This document shows, in pieces, positions 7,498 through 15,467 of a stretch of DNA of 64,000 nucleotides (position 1 is its first letter; the number at the start of each line of letters is the position of its first letter). Below the pieces are notes generated by a model that did not search any database, had not been told where the DNA came from, and saw only the letters and a program-made list of their open reading frames with translations. The stretch is from Mahella australiensis 50-1 BON (GTDB lineage Bacteria; Bacillota; Clostridia; Mahellales; Mahellaceae). The stretch covers positions 1,818,001-1,882,000 of the forward strand of contig NC_015520.1 of assembly GCF_000213255.1 (NCBI RefSeq). Reading direction: 5' to 3'. Position numbers and translations under genes: made by a program.

Positions 7498-10251
7498 CTA
7501 TTTTGACGGCATTATTTTGTTCCTTATATACCCTTCCACGCTGTTATCAACCACGCCTGTACCGCCCATTATCATGACCCTGCTATCCTCATTTATGATA
7601 CTATCTAAATAGGCATCCGCATTTTTGTCTAACTGCTCTTGCTGCGTATACAGTACGGCGCTTTTTTCGATCGAACCTACATATCCCGCTGCTACGGCGT
7701 CGGCCAACCCATTGTAGCCTACCATGACAGCATTTGGCAGTTTTAACCTTTCAGCCAACGCTATGCTCGTAGCTATTCTATCTATCCCGCCTGCGCGTAC
7801 AACAGTACCGCTTACCAGTTCTTCTAACTCATCGGCTACTACTGGCGATACAACGCCTGTACCACCCACTATTATGATATTCTTTATGACGGACTCGTTC
7901 AAGATGTTTCTTGTGGAAACAGGTATGCTGTTTCTATTCACCATCAGGAGCGGCATGCCGTCGCTTACCGCCGGACCTGCAGCCAATGCATCGGCCGGAG
8001 CATAACCATTAACCACAATAGCGGTATCCTTTAATTGACCGCCCAATTCTTCGGCCTTATTAGCTATCGCTGCAGCAGTAGCTTCTCGATTATCTCCATA
8101 AATTCTCGTTACAGTGTATTTTTTGTCGACCAATTCTTTCTCTATATCTTCGGATATTACCGTAGGTCCTCCAAGCAGATATACATTCTTAACACCAGCA
8201 TGCATCATATATTTATCTACAGCAGCCGGAATCTCATCGGTATTGGTTAGCAATATCGGTGCTTCTAAAGTCCCAGCTAACATGTTCGCCGCTAATCCAT
8301 CTGCAAAATCGTTGGTATTTGCGGCCAGTATTACCGTAGATGTCAGAGGATAGTATTTTTTGGCGGCTGCCACAGCGGTTTCAAATCTGTCCTGGCCGCT
8401 TATCCGTGCCGGAGGTACAACATCAACCTTTATAGGAAGAATATTGCTTATATAGGTGTTGACGCCGTCGTTTACCTCTGCCCATATATTTACAGTCACA
8501 TCATCTGCGGGCCTGTTCTGTGCCGTTACGGTACCATCCGCAGCTACTTTCAACACATCGTCATTGTAGGATTGGTATGTGATAGCTGCATTGGAAAGAT
8601 CGATATCTTCGCCTGTTTCATCTTTAGCTGCTATACTGAGTTCAACAGTTCCGTTTGAATCGGCCGATATTGAATCCTTATCTGGCGCAAGCGATACATC
8701 TACATCTGCTTTGTTCAATGTAAAGCTGTCATAGAGGAATGTGTCCTTTACCACCGTATTCGCCTCACTGTCAAATCCGGTCATATAAGTATCAAATTTA
8801 ACGCTATCCTCGGATACAGTTACCGCCACAAAAGTGGGAGCCCTATAAAAATTCGGATTGGCCTCTTCCTGTTCATCGTCGGTGCTCGGTCCAAGAGGAT
8901 TAAGCGCATGCCCCACAGGCATAGCCGAATCAATATCCAAGAAACCGTAATCCGGTGCAACGGGGTCATATTCCGAGATCCAGTCATTATCCTTGAGCGG
9001 GGAATAGAATTTGAGAGTGCTCCCGCAATTTGCCACATAATATAACGGCGCATGCCCCGGAGCCTTGGCGCTATATGTCCTATCCCCTATCTTTTCTGTA
9101 ACATCCGCCTTATAACCGTTCAGTTTTACAAGGCCGCGGCTCAAGACATGGTCGTGCCCTTGGAGTACCATGTCCACATCCAATTCGACAAAAACCGGAG
9201 CCAGACGCTGCCTCAATAACTTGACATCGGCATCGTCCATATGGTCTCCGCCTGAATACGGAGTTTTGTGCATGCCGACTATCGTCCATTTGCCCTCATC
9301 TTTAGCTTCGGCCACTTCCTGGCGCAAAAAAGCAATCTGTTTTTCCAAATCCTCGTCTGCGCGATACTCCGTATTGAGTATTATAAAACGGGCTGCTCCA
9401 TAATCAAATGCATACGTTACAGGAATACCGTCTATTTGGCTTAACCATGTATAGTGGCTTGCCATGCCGTCTGCTCCGTCCTTGTTAGGACCGCCATCAT
9501 GATTGCCCATGGTGGCTGCCACAGGCAATTCGGATATCCAACTACCGCTATATTTATCGTTATACTGCTCATTTCCCGGCTGATTGAAGAAGCCTTCCCA
9601 CTGCCCCTCATTAGGCGTTTTATCTGTAAGGTCACCGGCTATATAGATAAAACGTGCATCCGGAAACATTTCCTTTGCGATATCCAGATTTGCGTTCCAA
9701 GCCTTAGCATGAAAGCCGCTTACTTGCGGATCAGCTACATAGATGAATGTATATGGATCTTCCGATGCCGGCGCTGTCTTGAAATTCCTCACCTCTCCGG
9801 TTATTTTAGTTTCACCATCGTAGGCGACAAGGCGATAAGAATACTCTGTGTTCGGTTTCAATTCATCCAATGTCGCTGAATAGAAGTTTTTCTCAGTTAT
9901 GACTTGTCCATTCTCGTCTTTAATGATCGATTCGACCACAGTTCTCTTCTCGATACTCGCCTCATATGTTACCGCTGTGCTTTCCTCGGCATTCTTCTCC
10001 CATACTTTAACCTGTGCATCGGTCAAAGTCGTATCGATCGTTGTCCAATTGATGCTGATACTGGTTTGCGGGTCATCAGTCATGGCAAGGCCTATCTGCT
10101 GCGGCAATTTTGCAGCGGGTATTTCATCTCCACTGGCTAAAGCTGTTTTAAGCATCGCAGACGTTGTAATCCCCGATATCATCACCAGTATTGCCAATAA
10201 TAACAATAAGGAACCAGCACATAATTTCTTCATGCCGAATCTTTTAGACAT
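7498..10251 (-). CDS. Secreted purple-acid-phosphatase-like metallophosphoesterase with cell-wall-binding repeats
   Basis: The 917-residue protein starts with a signal peptide (hydrophobic about 14-34). A fibronectin-like purple acid phosphatase N-domain (about 50-165) follows. The calcineurin-like phosphoesterase domain has metal motifs DPQ (184-186), GDLTD (216-220), GNHD (249-252) and a later GHDH. A bacterial Ig-like segment lies near 530-610. Three CWB2-type cell-wall-binding repeats fill the C-terminus from about 617 (first one begins ISGQDRFETA). It would hydrolyse phosphate esters outside the cell while bound to the wall. A Pho-box promoter upstream suggests induction by phosphate starvation. 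Substrate is unknown. Confidence 0.92.
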   Translation of the reverse strand: MSKRFGMKKLCAGSLLLLLAILVMISGITTSAMLKTALASGDEIPAAKLPQQIGLAMTDDPQTSISINWTTIDTTLTDAQVKVWEKNAEESTAVTYEASIEKRTVVESIIKDENGQVITEKNFYSATLDELKPNTEYSYRLVAYDGETKITGEVRNFKTAPASEDPYTFIYVADPQVSGFHAKAWNANLDIAKEMFPDARFIYIAGDLTDKTPNEGQWEGFFNQPGNEQYNDKYSGSWISELPVAATMGNHDGGPNKDGADGMASHYTWLSQIDGIPVTYAFDYGAARFIILNTEYRADEDLEKQIAFLRQEVAEAKDEGKWTIVGMHKTPYSGGDHMDDADVKLLRQRLAPVFVELDVDMVLQGHDHVLSRGLVKLNGYKADVTEKIGDRTYSAKAPGHAPLYYVANCGSTLKFYSPLKDNDWISEYDPVAPDYGFLDIDSAMPVGHALNPLGPSTDDEQEEANPNFYRAPTFVAVTVSEDSVKFDTYMTGFDSEANTVVKDTFLYDSFTLNKADVDVSLAPDKDSISADSNGTVELSIAAKDETGEDIDLSNAAITYQSYNDDVLKVAADGTVTAQNRPADDVTVNIWAEVNDGVNTYISNILPIKVDVVPPARISGQDRFETAVAAAKKYYPLTSTVILAANTNDFADGLAANMLAGTLEAPILLTNTDEIPAAVDKYMMHAGVKNVYLLGGPTVISEDIEKELVDKKYTVTRIYGDNREATAAAIANKAEELGGQLKDTAIVVNGYAPADALAAGPAVSDGMPLLMVNRNSIPVSTRNILNESVIKNIIIVGGTGVVSPVVADELEELVSGTVVRAGGIDRIATSIALAERLKLPNAVMVGYNGLADAVAAGYVGSIEKSAVLYTQQEQLDKNADAYLDSIINEDSRVMIMGGTGVVDNSVEGYIRNKIMPSK

Positions 10252-10289
10252 TGTATTTTACCCCCTCTATAGTATAATTAATTTATATA

Positions 10290-10311
10290 GATTCACTCAC
10301 CGGTGTGAATC
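10290..10311. repeat. Inverted repeat in the phosphoesterase leader
   Basis: GATTCAC (10290-10296) and GTGAATC (10305-10311) form perfect arms around an eight-base loop containing the self-complementary CACCGGTG overlap. It lies in the predicted 5' leader, about 40 bases upstream of the start codon. It may be an operator or an mRNA stem-loop; no function is established. Confidence 0.5.
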
Positions 10312-10326
10312 CTCTTATAGAATAGC

Positions 10327-10382
10327 ACTATAGAGAAAATTTGTGTTAAATTCACGTAAATGCTATGTTAAGTTTATGTAAA
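10327..10382 (-). promoter_or_regulatory. Pho box (PhoP-type binding array) and -10 of the phosphoesterase gene
   Basis: Read on the minus strand, four hexamers repeat with an exact 11-bp period: TTTACA (10377-10382), TTAACA (10366-10371), TTTACG (10355-10360) and TTAACA (10344-10349). Eleven bases after the last one is a -10-like TATAGT (10327-10332). This is the arrangement known for Bacillus PhoP-activated promoters, TT(A/T)ACA repeats with 5-bp gaps just upstream of the -10. The gene served encodes a phosphoesterase, which fits. Confidence 0.85.
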
Positions 10383-10445
10383 ATCTGTTAACTGGAACTT
10401 TTGGGTTTGTTCATACGTCTATACAGATAGGAAGGAGTGAACATC

Positions 10446-10895
10446 GTGAAGAATATTTTTACAATAATATTTATTGCGCTGGTTATGATACTAGGAACAC
10501 TGGCTTGTTCATCATCAGGCAATAGCAACACAGCCCAAAATAATATAAAATACGAAAAAATAGACGTCTCAGATGCCCCATTAAAACTACAGGAAACTAT
10601 AGAGCAGGTAAAGAAGAAAAAAGGTTATATCTATTACACTGAAAACGACAGCGACTACATCTATGTAGCAGCCGGTGAAAAACCCACAGGCGGATATACC
10701 GTTGAGGTATTGGACCTTATCGAGAACAAAAATGGCAAACTTACGCTTACAGTACGCTTTACTGAGCCCGGCAAAAACGATATGGTAACGCAGGTTATCA
10801 CTTATCCTTATGCACTGATACGATTTAAGGCCATTGACAAACCTGTTGAAGTAATAGATGAGAGCAACGATAAACTTCCCCAATTGGGCCAGTGA
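10446..10895 (+). CDS. PrcB-like lipoprotein
   Basis: This 149-residue protein has a hydrophobic N-terminus ending in LGTLAC, a plausible though imperfect lipobox, followed by a Ser/Asn-rich linker. The C-terminal half (about 55-135) contains GEKPTGGYTVEV and YPYALIRF, typical of the PrcB_C domain, first named for a subunit of a surface protease complex in Treponema. GTG at 10446 is preferred because GGAG lies eight bases upstream; a GTG at 10437 would overlap that site. It is divergent from the phosphoesterase and convergent with the methyltransferase, whose stop abuts its own. Exact role is unknown. Confidence 0.78.
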   Translation: MKNIFTIIFIALVMILGTLACSSSGNSNTAQNNIKYEKIDVSDAPLKLQETIEQVKKKKGYIYYTENDSDYIYVAAGEKPTGGYTVEVLDLIENKNGKLTLTVRFTEPGKNDMVTQVITYPYALIRFKAIDKPVEVIDESNDKLPQLGQ

Positions 10896-11681
10896 TCAGT
10901 TAGTGGAGTACCAGCGGCGTGATATCTCATACATTATTATGCCGGCTGCGATAGACGCATTGAGCGATTCTGCGCGGCCGGGCATACCTATGCTAACCGT
11001 ATATGCCGCATTATCCATAACCTTATCACTTATACCCCGCGCCTCATTGCCTATAATGATAGCTGTTCTGTCAGCTAGAGGCGCCTCATCTATATCTATC
11101 CCGCCGCGTGGCACAGCTGCCAATACAGATACTCGCTCCATTAATTCGGTCAATGCTTCAGGCAATGGAACATCATTATAAACCGGCATATGAAACGACG
11201 AACCCATAGCGGCGCGCAGTACTTTAGGGTTGTATTGATCAGCGGTACCTCGACCGGCTATAACAGCGCTAAAGCCCATCGCATCCGCTGTGCGTATCAT
11301 GGTACCTACATTTCCCGGGTCCTGTACGGCATCCAATACCAACAGCAGGCAGTGTTCGAGCATCATTATCTCATGCCAATCCCTTTGTTGTTGTTTTAAT
11401 ACAGCAAGGACGCCTTGCGGTGTTGCGGTATCTGCAATATTGACAAATACATCAGGCAAAACCGAAAAATTATCTATATCTCTATCGATAATGAGTTTCA
11501 GAAGAGTGCTGTCACCGAAATCGGATGAATAAACAATAAATAAGATATCCTCATTTGCCTTTATAGCCTCTTCTATCAACTTTGCCCCTTCAATAAAATA
11601 TAGGCCGCTTTTCTTTCTCCCATGCGAGGAGGCAAGGCTTCTTACCAATTTAATGCGCGGGTTACCATCGGAGATAATCAT
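10896..11681 (-). CDS. TrmH/SpoU-family RNA 2'-O-methyltransferase (YsgA-like)
   Basis: The 261 residues hold an N-terminal substrate-binding domain (about 1-95) and a SpoU methylase domain with all three motifs: DPGNVGTMIRTA, IIIGNEARG and SLNASIAAGI. Such SPOUT enzymes methylate ribose in rRNA or tRNA with S-adenosylmethionine. In Bacillus subtilis the relative YsgA is encoded next to pheST; here the same neighbourhood exists but is split by the vapBC-to-lipoprotein block. Its stop lies one base from the convergent lipoprotein gene. The precise RNA target is not inferable. Confidence 0.92.
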   Translation of the reverse strand: MIISDGNPRIKLVRSLASSHGRKKSGLYFIEGAKLIEEAIKANEDILFIVYSSDFGDSTLLKLIIDRDIDNFSVLPDVFVNIADTATPQGVLAVLKQQQRDWHEIMMLEHCLLLVLDAVQDPGNVGTMIRTADAMGFSAVIAGRGTADQYNPKVLRAAMGSSFHMPVYNDVPLPEALTELMERVSVLAAVPRGGIDIDEAPLADRTAIIIGNEARGISDKVMDNAAYTVSIGMPGRAESLNASIAAGIIMYEISRRWYSTN

Positions 11682-11684
11682 ATA

Positions 11685-12350
11685 TTAGCCTGCCACTCTT
11701 CCGGATAGCGCCTCTAATTTACCTATATCATCAGCAGTACCTACTACTATTAACACATCGCCTTTGCGAAGCACATCATCCGCTTTGGGCGTCACATTTA
11801 TTGATTCCCCTCGCTTTATAGCTATAACATTTATGCCATACTTTGTACGCATGTTTAGCTCTTTAAGCGATTTACCAACCCAAATGGGCAATACTGACAA
11901 TTCCATTAAGCTATAATTGGGTGACAACTCTATATAATCCATTATATTGGTAGATACGAGGTTATGAGCCACGCGAATCCCCATGTCTCTTTCCGGAAAT
12001 ACTACTCTATCGGCCCCTATTTTGTATAGCACTCGTGCATGCATATCATTCTGGGCTTTCGCTAACACATATTTAACGCCAAGTTCCTTTACTATCATAG
12101 TAACCATTATGCTGGCTTCTATATCGCCTCCGATAGCCACCACAGCCACATCAAAATTTTTTATGCCTAGTGACTGTAATACGCCTTCCTCGGATGCATC
12201 GCCTTGAACAGCATGCGTCGTATAATCCGATATAGCGCTGATCAATTCCTCATTTTTGTCTATAGCCAACACATCATGTCCCATTTCGTATAAAGTTTTG
12301 GCCACGCTTATGCCAAATCTTCCTAACCCTATAACTGCAAACTGCTTCAT
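11685..12350 (-). CDS. ktrA: Potassium uptake regulatory protein KtrA/TrkA (RCK domain)
   Basis: The 221-residue protein has an N-terminal Rossmann RCK_N domain with GLGRFG at about 8-13 and a C-terminal RCK_C domain (about 140-220). KtrA rings bind nucleotide and gate the KtrB channel in the membrane. The ATG at 12350 is chosen because GGAGG lies just ahead of it; an upstream in-frame ATG overlaps that site. It directly follows ktrB with a 13-base gap and precedes the methyltransferase gene by three bases, so the three are probably co-transcribed. Confidence 0.93.
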   Translation of the reverse strand: MKQFAVIGLGRFGISVAKTLYEMGHDVLAIDKNEELISAISDYTTHAVQGDASEEGVLQSLGIKNFDVAVVAIGGDIEASIMVTMIVKELGVKYVLAKAQNDMHARVLYKIGADRVVFPERDMGIRVAHNLVSTNIMDYIELSPNYSLMELSVLPIWVGKSLKELNMRTKYGINVIAIKRGESINVTPKADDVLRKGDVLIVVGTADDIGKLEALSGRVAG

Positions 12351-12363
12351 AAAAACCTCCATA

Positions 12364-13692
12364 TTATCCCACCATAATTTTTTCTTCAGGATATCTGCAT
12401 AAGTCCTTCATCCCATGCTGCCTTTGCAGCAGCGCTACGGCAATGGTAAGCGGTCCCACCCTGCCGGCAAACATAGTAAACGCAAGTGCTATTTTCGAAA
12501 CCGCCGACAACGTAGGCGTTATGCCTGTAGATAATCCCACTGTACCAAAAGCCGATACGGTTTCAAACAGTACTTTTATAAACGCTTGATTTTCGGCTAA
12601 AGACAATATAATAGTAACCGCTGATATCAAACCTAATGCTAGCACAGCTATGGAAAGCGAGCGCATCACCAGCGTCCATGACAGCCTTTTGCCGTATATA
12701 TTGACATTCTCTCTGCCTCTGAGCACAGCAGCCACCGCTAAGATTATGGTACTCAACGTGGTAGTCTTTATACCACCGCCAGTAGAAGCAGGAGAAGCGC
12801 CGGTATACATGAGCAAAATGGTCACAAACTTGGATGCATCGGTGAGGTCTCCTTCTGAGATGGTGTTGAAACCGGCTGTCCTTGGTGTTATAGATTGAAA
12901 AAGAGCAGCCATAGCCTTAACTGGTACGGACAAAGGGCCGAGCGTTTTTGGATTATTATATTCCACAAAGAAAAAGAACAAAAAACCAGCAACTATCAAC
13001 ACAGTAGTAGTAGTAAGCACCAGTTTTGTATGCAGCGAAAGGCGCTTTACATGCCAGTTGTAGAACACATCCATTATGACAGCAAAGCCTATACCCCCTA
13101 TTATGATCAGGCCCATTACAGTGAAGTTTATAATTATGTCACCTACAAACGGAGTAAAGCTGACAAAATCCCCTATAATATCGAATCCGGCGTTATTAAA
13201 TGCCGACACAGCGTGGAATAAAGAGAAATAAAGCCCTTTGCCTATACCGTAAATCGGTATAAAGCGCGTCGATAGTAACGCCATACCTGAGAGCTCAAAT
13301 AATGCCGTGGTTATCAATATGCGCTGCGTTAGCTTGACCAAACCTTGCAGTGAAAACTCGTTCAATGCCTCCTGTATCACCAGACGCTCTTTCAGACCTA
13401 TACGCCTTCCAAGCAGCATAGAGGCGAGCGTGGCCATAGTCATAAAGCCGAGGCCACCCGCCTGTATCAATAGCATTATCACTATCTGGCCAAACAGCGA
13501 CCAATAAGTGCCGGTATCCACCACTACCAGGCCAGTGACACACACAGCTGATGTGGCCGTAAATAGCGAGGTAATGAAGTCAGTATTTTGTCCCGCTGCA
13601 GAAGATATGGGCAGCATCAACAACAGCGTGCCCGTAAGTATTATAGCGGCAAAACCCATAACTAATATTTGTGTTGGAGTAAATCTAGTCAA
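12364..13692 (-). CDS. ktrB: Potassium/sodium uptake channel subunit KtrB/TrkH
   Basis: At 442 residues it matches KtrB length, with repeated membrane-pore-membrane units and the filter-like segments TSAVCVTGLV, FNNAGFD, TPRTAGFN and FGTVGLSTG, one conserved glycine in each. It conducts K+ across the membrane under control of KtrA. The start is TTG (13690-13692) with AGAGGT about seven bases upstream; no nearby ATG has a better site. It is first in an operon with ktrA and the methyltransferase gene. Confidence 0.94.
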   Translation of the reverse strand: MTRFTPTQILVMGFAAIILTGTLLLMLPISSAAGQNTDFITSLFTATSAVCVTGLVVVDTGTYWSLFGQIVIMLLIQAGGLGFMTMATLASMLLGRRIGLKERLVIQEALNEFSLQGLVKLTQRILITTALFELSGMALLSTRFIPIYGIGKGLYFSLFHAVSAFNNAGFDIIGDFVSFTPFVGDIIINFTVMGLIIIGGIGFAVIMDVFYNWHVKRLSLHTKLVLTTTTVLIVAGFLFFFFVEYNNPKTLGPLSVPVKAMAALFQSITPRTAGFNTISEGDLTDASKFVTILLMYTGASPASTGGGIKTTTLSTIILAVAAVLRGRENVNIYGKRLSWTLVMRSLSIAVLALGLISAVTIILSLAENQAFIKVLFETVSAFGTVGLSTGITPTLSAVSKIALAFTMFAGRVGPLTIAVALLQRQHGMKDLCRYPEEKIMVG

Positions 13693-13745
13693 TATAATAC
13701 CTCTTATTCATTTATAAATTATTCAACTATAAATTTGCTCCAACT

Positions 13746-13754
13746 ATTATACCA
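13746..13754 (-). promoter_or_regulatory. Predicted extended -10 promoter of ktrB-ktrA
   Basis: On the minus strand TGGTATAAT (13746-13754) is an extended -10 with no convincing -35 at 17 bp (CTTTAT). It lies about 55 bases upstream of the ktrB start. Confidence 0.55.
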
Positions 13755-13800
13755 TCAATAAATAAAAAATAAAGAGCCTTTGCGTAAAATTTTCTTTAAT

Positions 13801-14709
13801 TTAACTCAAGCCGATGGCTTTGATTAACTCATCGATTTGCCTTTCATCATCAGACGGCATGGATATATTATCGAATAGCAACCATTCTTCGCTATGCTCT
13901 ACCGATTCGCCAGGCTGCAACTCTACCATGGGGCCTAGCGACTCTATCTCGGTCATAAAGTCAGTGGTATACGTCTCAAACGATACACCGAAATCAGGGT
14001 AGGCAGCATCAGGCTGATGCTTATACCGTTTTACAAACATATGCCCGTGGTTGGCATAAGCTGCCCAGCCATATTCGTTTGAAAGGCCAAATTTAAACGG
14101 CGGCTCACAATCAGGATCCTGAAGCAGCGTTATGTATTTATCACCCCAACACACCCTATGATCGTTCATTTTTGAATAAGGCCACAACACTAGAAGCCGA
14201 TTGGCCAGCAGGCCTGTATCCCTTTGCGGTTGAGGTACTATCTCTTTTCCCCCGGTAGCCATAACCGTCAATGCCCATGGCGCCAATCGTACGGGCCAAA
14301 GCCCTTCGTTGATCAATCTATGTTTTATATTGACAGCAGCTTTATCAGCAGCCATCGTTATTTCCATTTCTTTTTTTATATGGGTCTCAGGTTCGGTATC
14401 TTGGCTGAGTTTTATTCCATCATCTATGATGCTCCATGCTACCGGCTTATTGTCTGGAATATACGAACGCGGCTTTGCTTCCGGACTATGCCATAACCTA
14501 TGCCCGCCATATATGTACCACTCATCCCCGCCTTTCTTGCCTACCTGATCCTTTCTTTCACAAAATTCATTTACATCGCCTTTAAAACCAAAACGTATTA
14601 TGCGCGGGCCCACATCTGTGGTAGCCACTATATCAATTATTCCGTTGGATACCTGGATACAATTATCCCACCCTGCATAATGAATTTTATGCACATCAAT
14701 CATTGTCAT
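13801..14709 (-). CDS. Conserved protein, probable galactose-mutarotase-like fold
   Basis: The 302-residue product begins MTMIDVHKIHYAGWDNC and contains TTDVGPRIIRFGF and IYGGHRLWHSPE, seen in uncharacterised bacterial proteins related in fold to aldose 1-epimerases (DUF4380-like, not certain). The fold is mostly beta with many tryptophans. No signal peptide is visible, so it is likely cytoplasmic. The ATG at 14709 follows AGGAGG (14719-14724) by nine bases. The gene overlaps the upstream coiled-coil gene by 14 bases, implying translational coupling. A sugar-related function is possible but unproven. Confidence 0.75.
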   Translation of the reverse strand: MTMIDVHKIHYAGWDNCIQVSNGIIDIVATTDVGPRIIRFGFKGDVNEFCERKDQVGKKGGDEWYIYGGHRLWHSPEAKPRSYIPDNKPVAWSIIDDGIKLSQDTEPETHIKKEMEITMAADKAAVNIKHRLINEGLWPVRLAPWALTVMATGGKEIVPQPQRDTGLLANRLLVLWPYSKMNDHRVCWGDKYITLLQDPDCEPPFKFGLSNEYGWAAYANHGHMFVKRYKHQPDAAYPDFGVSFETYTTDFMTEIESLGPMVELQPGESVEHSEEWLLFDNISMPSDDERQIDELIKAIGLS

Positions 14710-14974
14710 ATGTACCATCCTCCTTTTCAAATTTATCCTCGATTTTATCCAAACGCTCCACAATCGTTTGCTGTCCTTGCTTTAACCCTGCTATATCGAC
14801 CTCTACCTTATCCATGCGCTGTTCTAAAGCACCCACACGTTGCTCAAGCCTATCCATACGTTCATCGAAGTGCTGCTCAAGCCCATGTATGCGCTCATTG
14901 AAGCGCCGCTCTAGATTATCCATGGCATCCAGCACTCGATTAAAACCATCCATCATGAACTTCTCGTCTACCAC
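14696..14974 (-). CDS. Small coiled-coil protein of unknown function
   Basis: This 92-residue protein is almost wholly alpha-helical coiled coil, with repeated LEQR/LEQH-like heptads between residues about 15 and 80, and a charged C-terminal tail rich in Glu, Lys and Asp. The GTG start at 14974 is chosen because AAAGGAGG lies about ten bases upstream; an upstream in-frame TTG would include that ribosome site. No membrane segment or enzymatic motif is present. Its 3' end overlaps the start of the mutarotase-like gene by 14 bases. A promoter lies 39-67 bases upstream. Confidence 0.7.
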   Translation of the reverse strand: MVDEKFMMDGFNRVLDAMDNLERRFNERIHGLEQHFDERMDRLEQRVGALEQRMDKVEVDIAGLKQGQQTIVERLDKIEDKFEKEDGTYDND

Positions 14975-15012
14975 AAATACTGGCCCTCCTTTGCTCAAAA
15001 TTTACTAATATT

Positions 15013-15041
15013 ATTATAGCGCTGTTTATAGAAAAAGTCAC
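15013..15041 (-). promoter_or_regulatory. Predicted promoter of the coiled-coil/mutarotase-like operon
   Basis: GTGACT (15036-15041, minus strand) and TATAAT (15013-15018) are separated by 17 bp. The -35 matches consensus at the four central positions. Confidence 0.6.
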
Positions 15042-15077
15042 TAGCAATGTTAGAATCGGTAACATAAGGTTCTATGC

Positions 15078-15120
15078 AAAATAAAATACCTGTTGAGAAT
15101 TGTAGACTTCTCAACAGGTA
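15078..15120 (-). terminator. Rho-independent terminator of the tRNA operon
   Basis: Thirteen-base arms (15108-15120 and 15087-15099) around an eight-base loop form a perfect hairpin. On the minus strand it is followed by TTTTATTTT. It begins nine bases after the tRNA-Met gene. Confidence 0.9.
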
Positions 15121-15128
15121 ATAAAAAT

Positions 15129-15205
15129 TGGTGGCGGTGAGTGGATTCGAACCACTGACACTGCGGGTATGAACCGCATGCTCTAGCCACCTGAGCTACA
15201 CCGCC
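15129..15205 (-). tRNA. tRNA-Met (CAT), elongator
   Basis: The 77-base cloverleaf includes an encoded CCA (15129-15131). The acceptor stem is GGCGGTG paired with CACCGCC, and the anticodon CAT is at 15169-15171 in a TTCATAC loop. A paired G1-C72 and the absence of the three-GC anticodon stem mark it as elongator rather than initiator. It is the last gene of a three-tRNA operon. Confidence 0.96.
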
Positions 15206-15206
15206 A

Positions 15207-15283
<77 letters not shown>

Positions 15284-15301
15284 ACGATATAATAATCTTG
15301 C

Positions 15302-15390
15302 TGGTGCCGGAGACCGGAATCGAACCGGTACGGCTCTCTCGAGCCGCGGGATTTTAAGTCCCGTGCGTCTGCCAGTTCCGCCACTCCGGC
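15302..15390 (-). tRNA. tRNA-Leu (TAA)
   Basis: The 89-base type II tRNA has an encoded CCA, a long variable arm built on CGGCTC/GAGCCG, and the anticodon TAA at 15354-15356 in a CTTAAAA loop. It is the first gene in the tRNA operon, 23 bases after the predicted -10. Confidence 0.97.
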
Positions 15391-15412
15391 AATATTTTGA
15401 CCAGCAACAACT

Positions 15413-15453
15413 ATTGTACACCACTGTAATGCCTCTGTCAAGAGGCATTACAG
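15413..15453 (-). promoter_or_regulatory. tRNA operon promoter with its -35 inside an inverted repeat
   Basis: On the minus strand TTGACA (15436-15441) and TACAAT (15413-15418) are 17 bp apart, a near-ideal promoter for the three tRNA genes. The -35 spans the loop of a perfect 13-bp inverted repeat (15424-15436 and 15441-15453, loop GTCA). The repeat starts 15 bases after the EF-G-like gene. On the minus strand no T-tract follows the hairpin, so terminator function is doubtful. Confidence 0.8.
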
Positions 15454-15467
15454 CATATTTTTTATCC

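Noticed and set aside
10290-10311. The leader inverted repeat as a riboswitch
   Set aside because: It is a single seven-base-pair hairpin with no conserved core of any known riboswitch class; it is listed only as a repeat.
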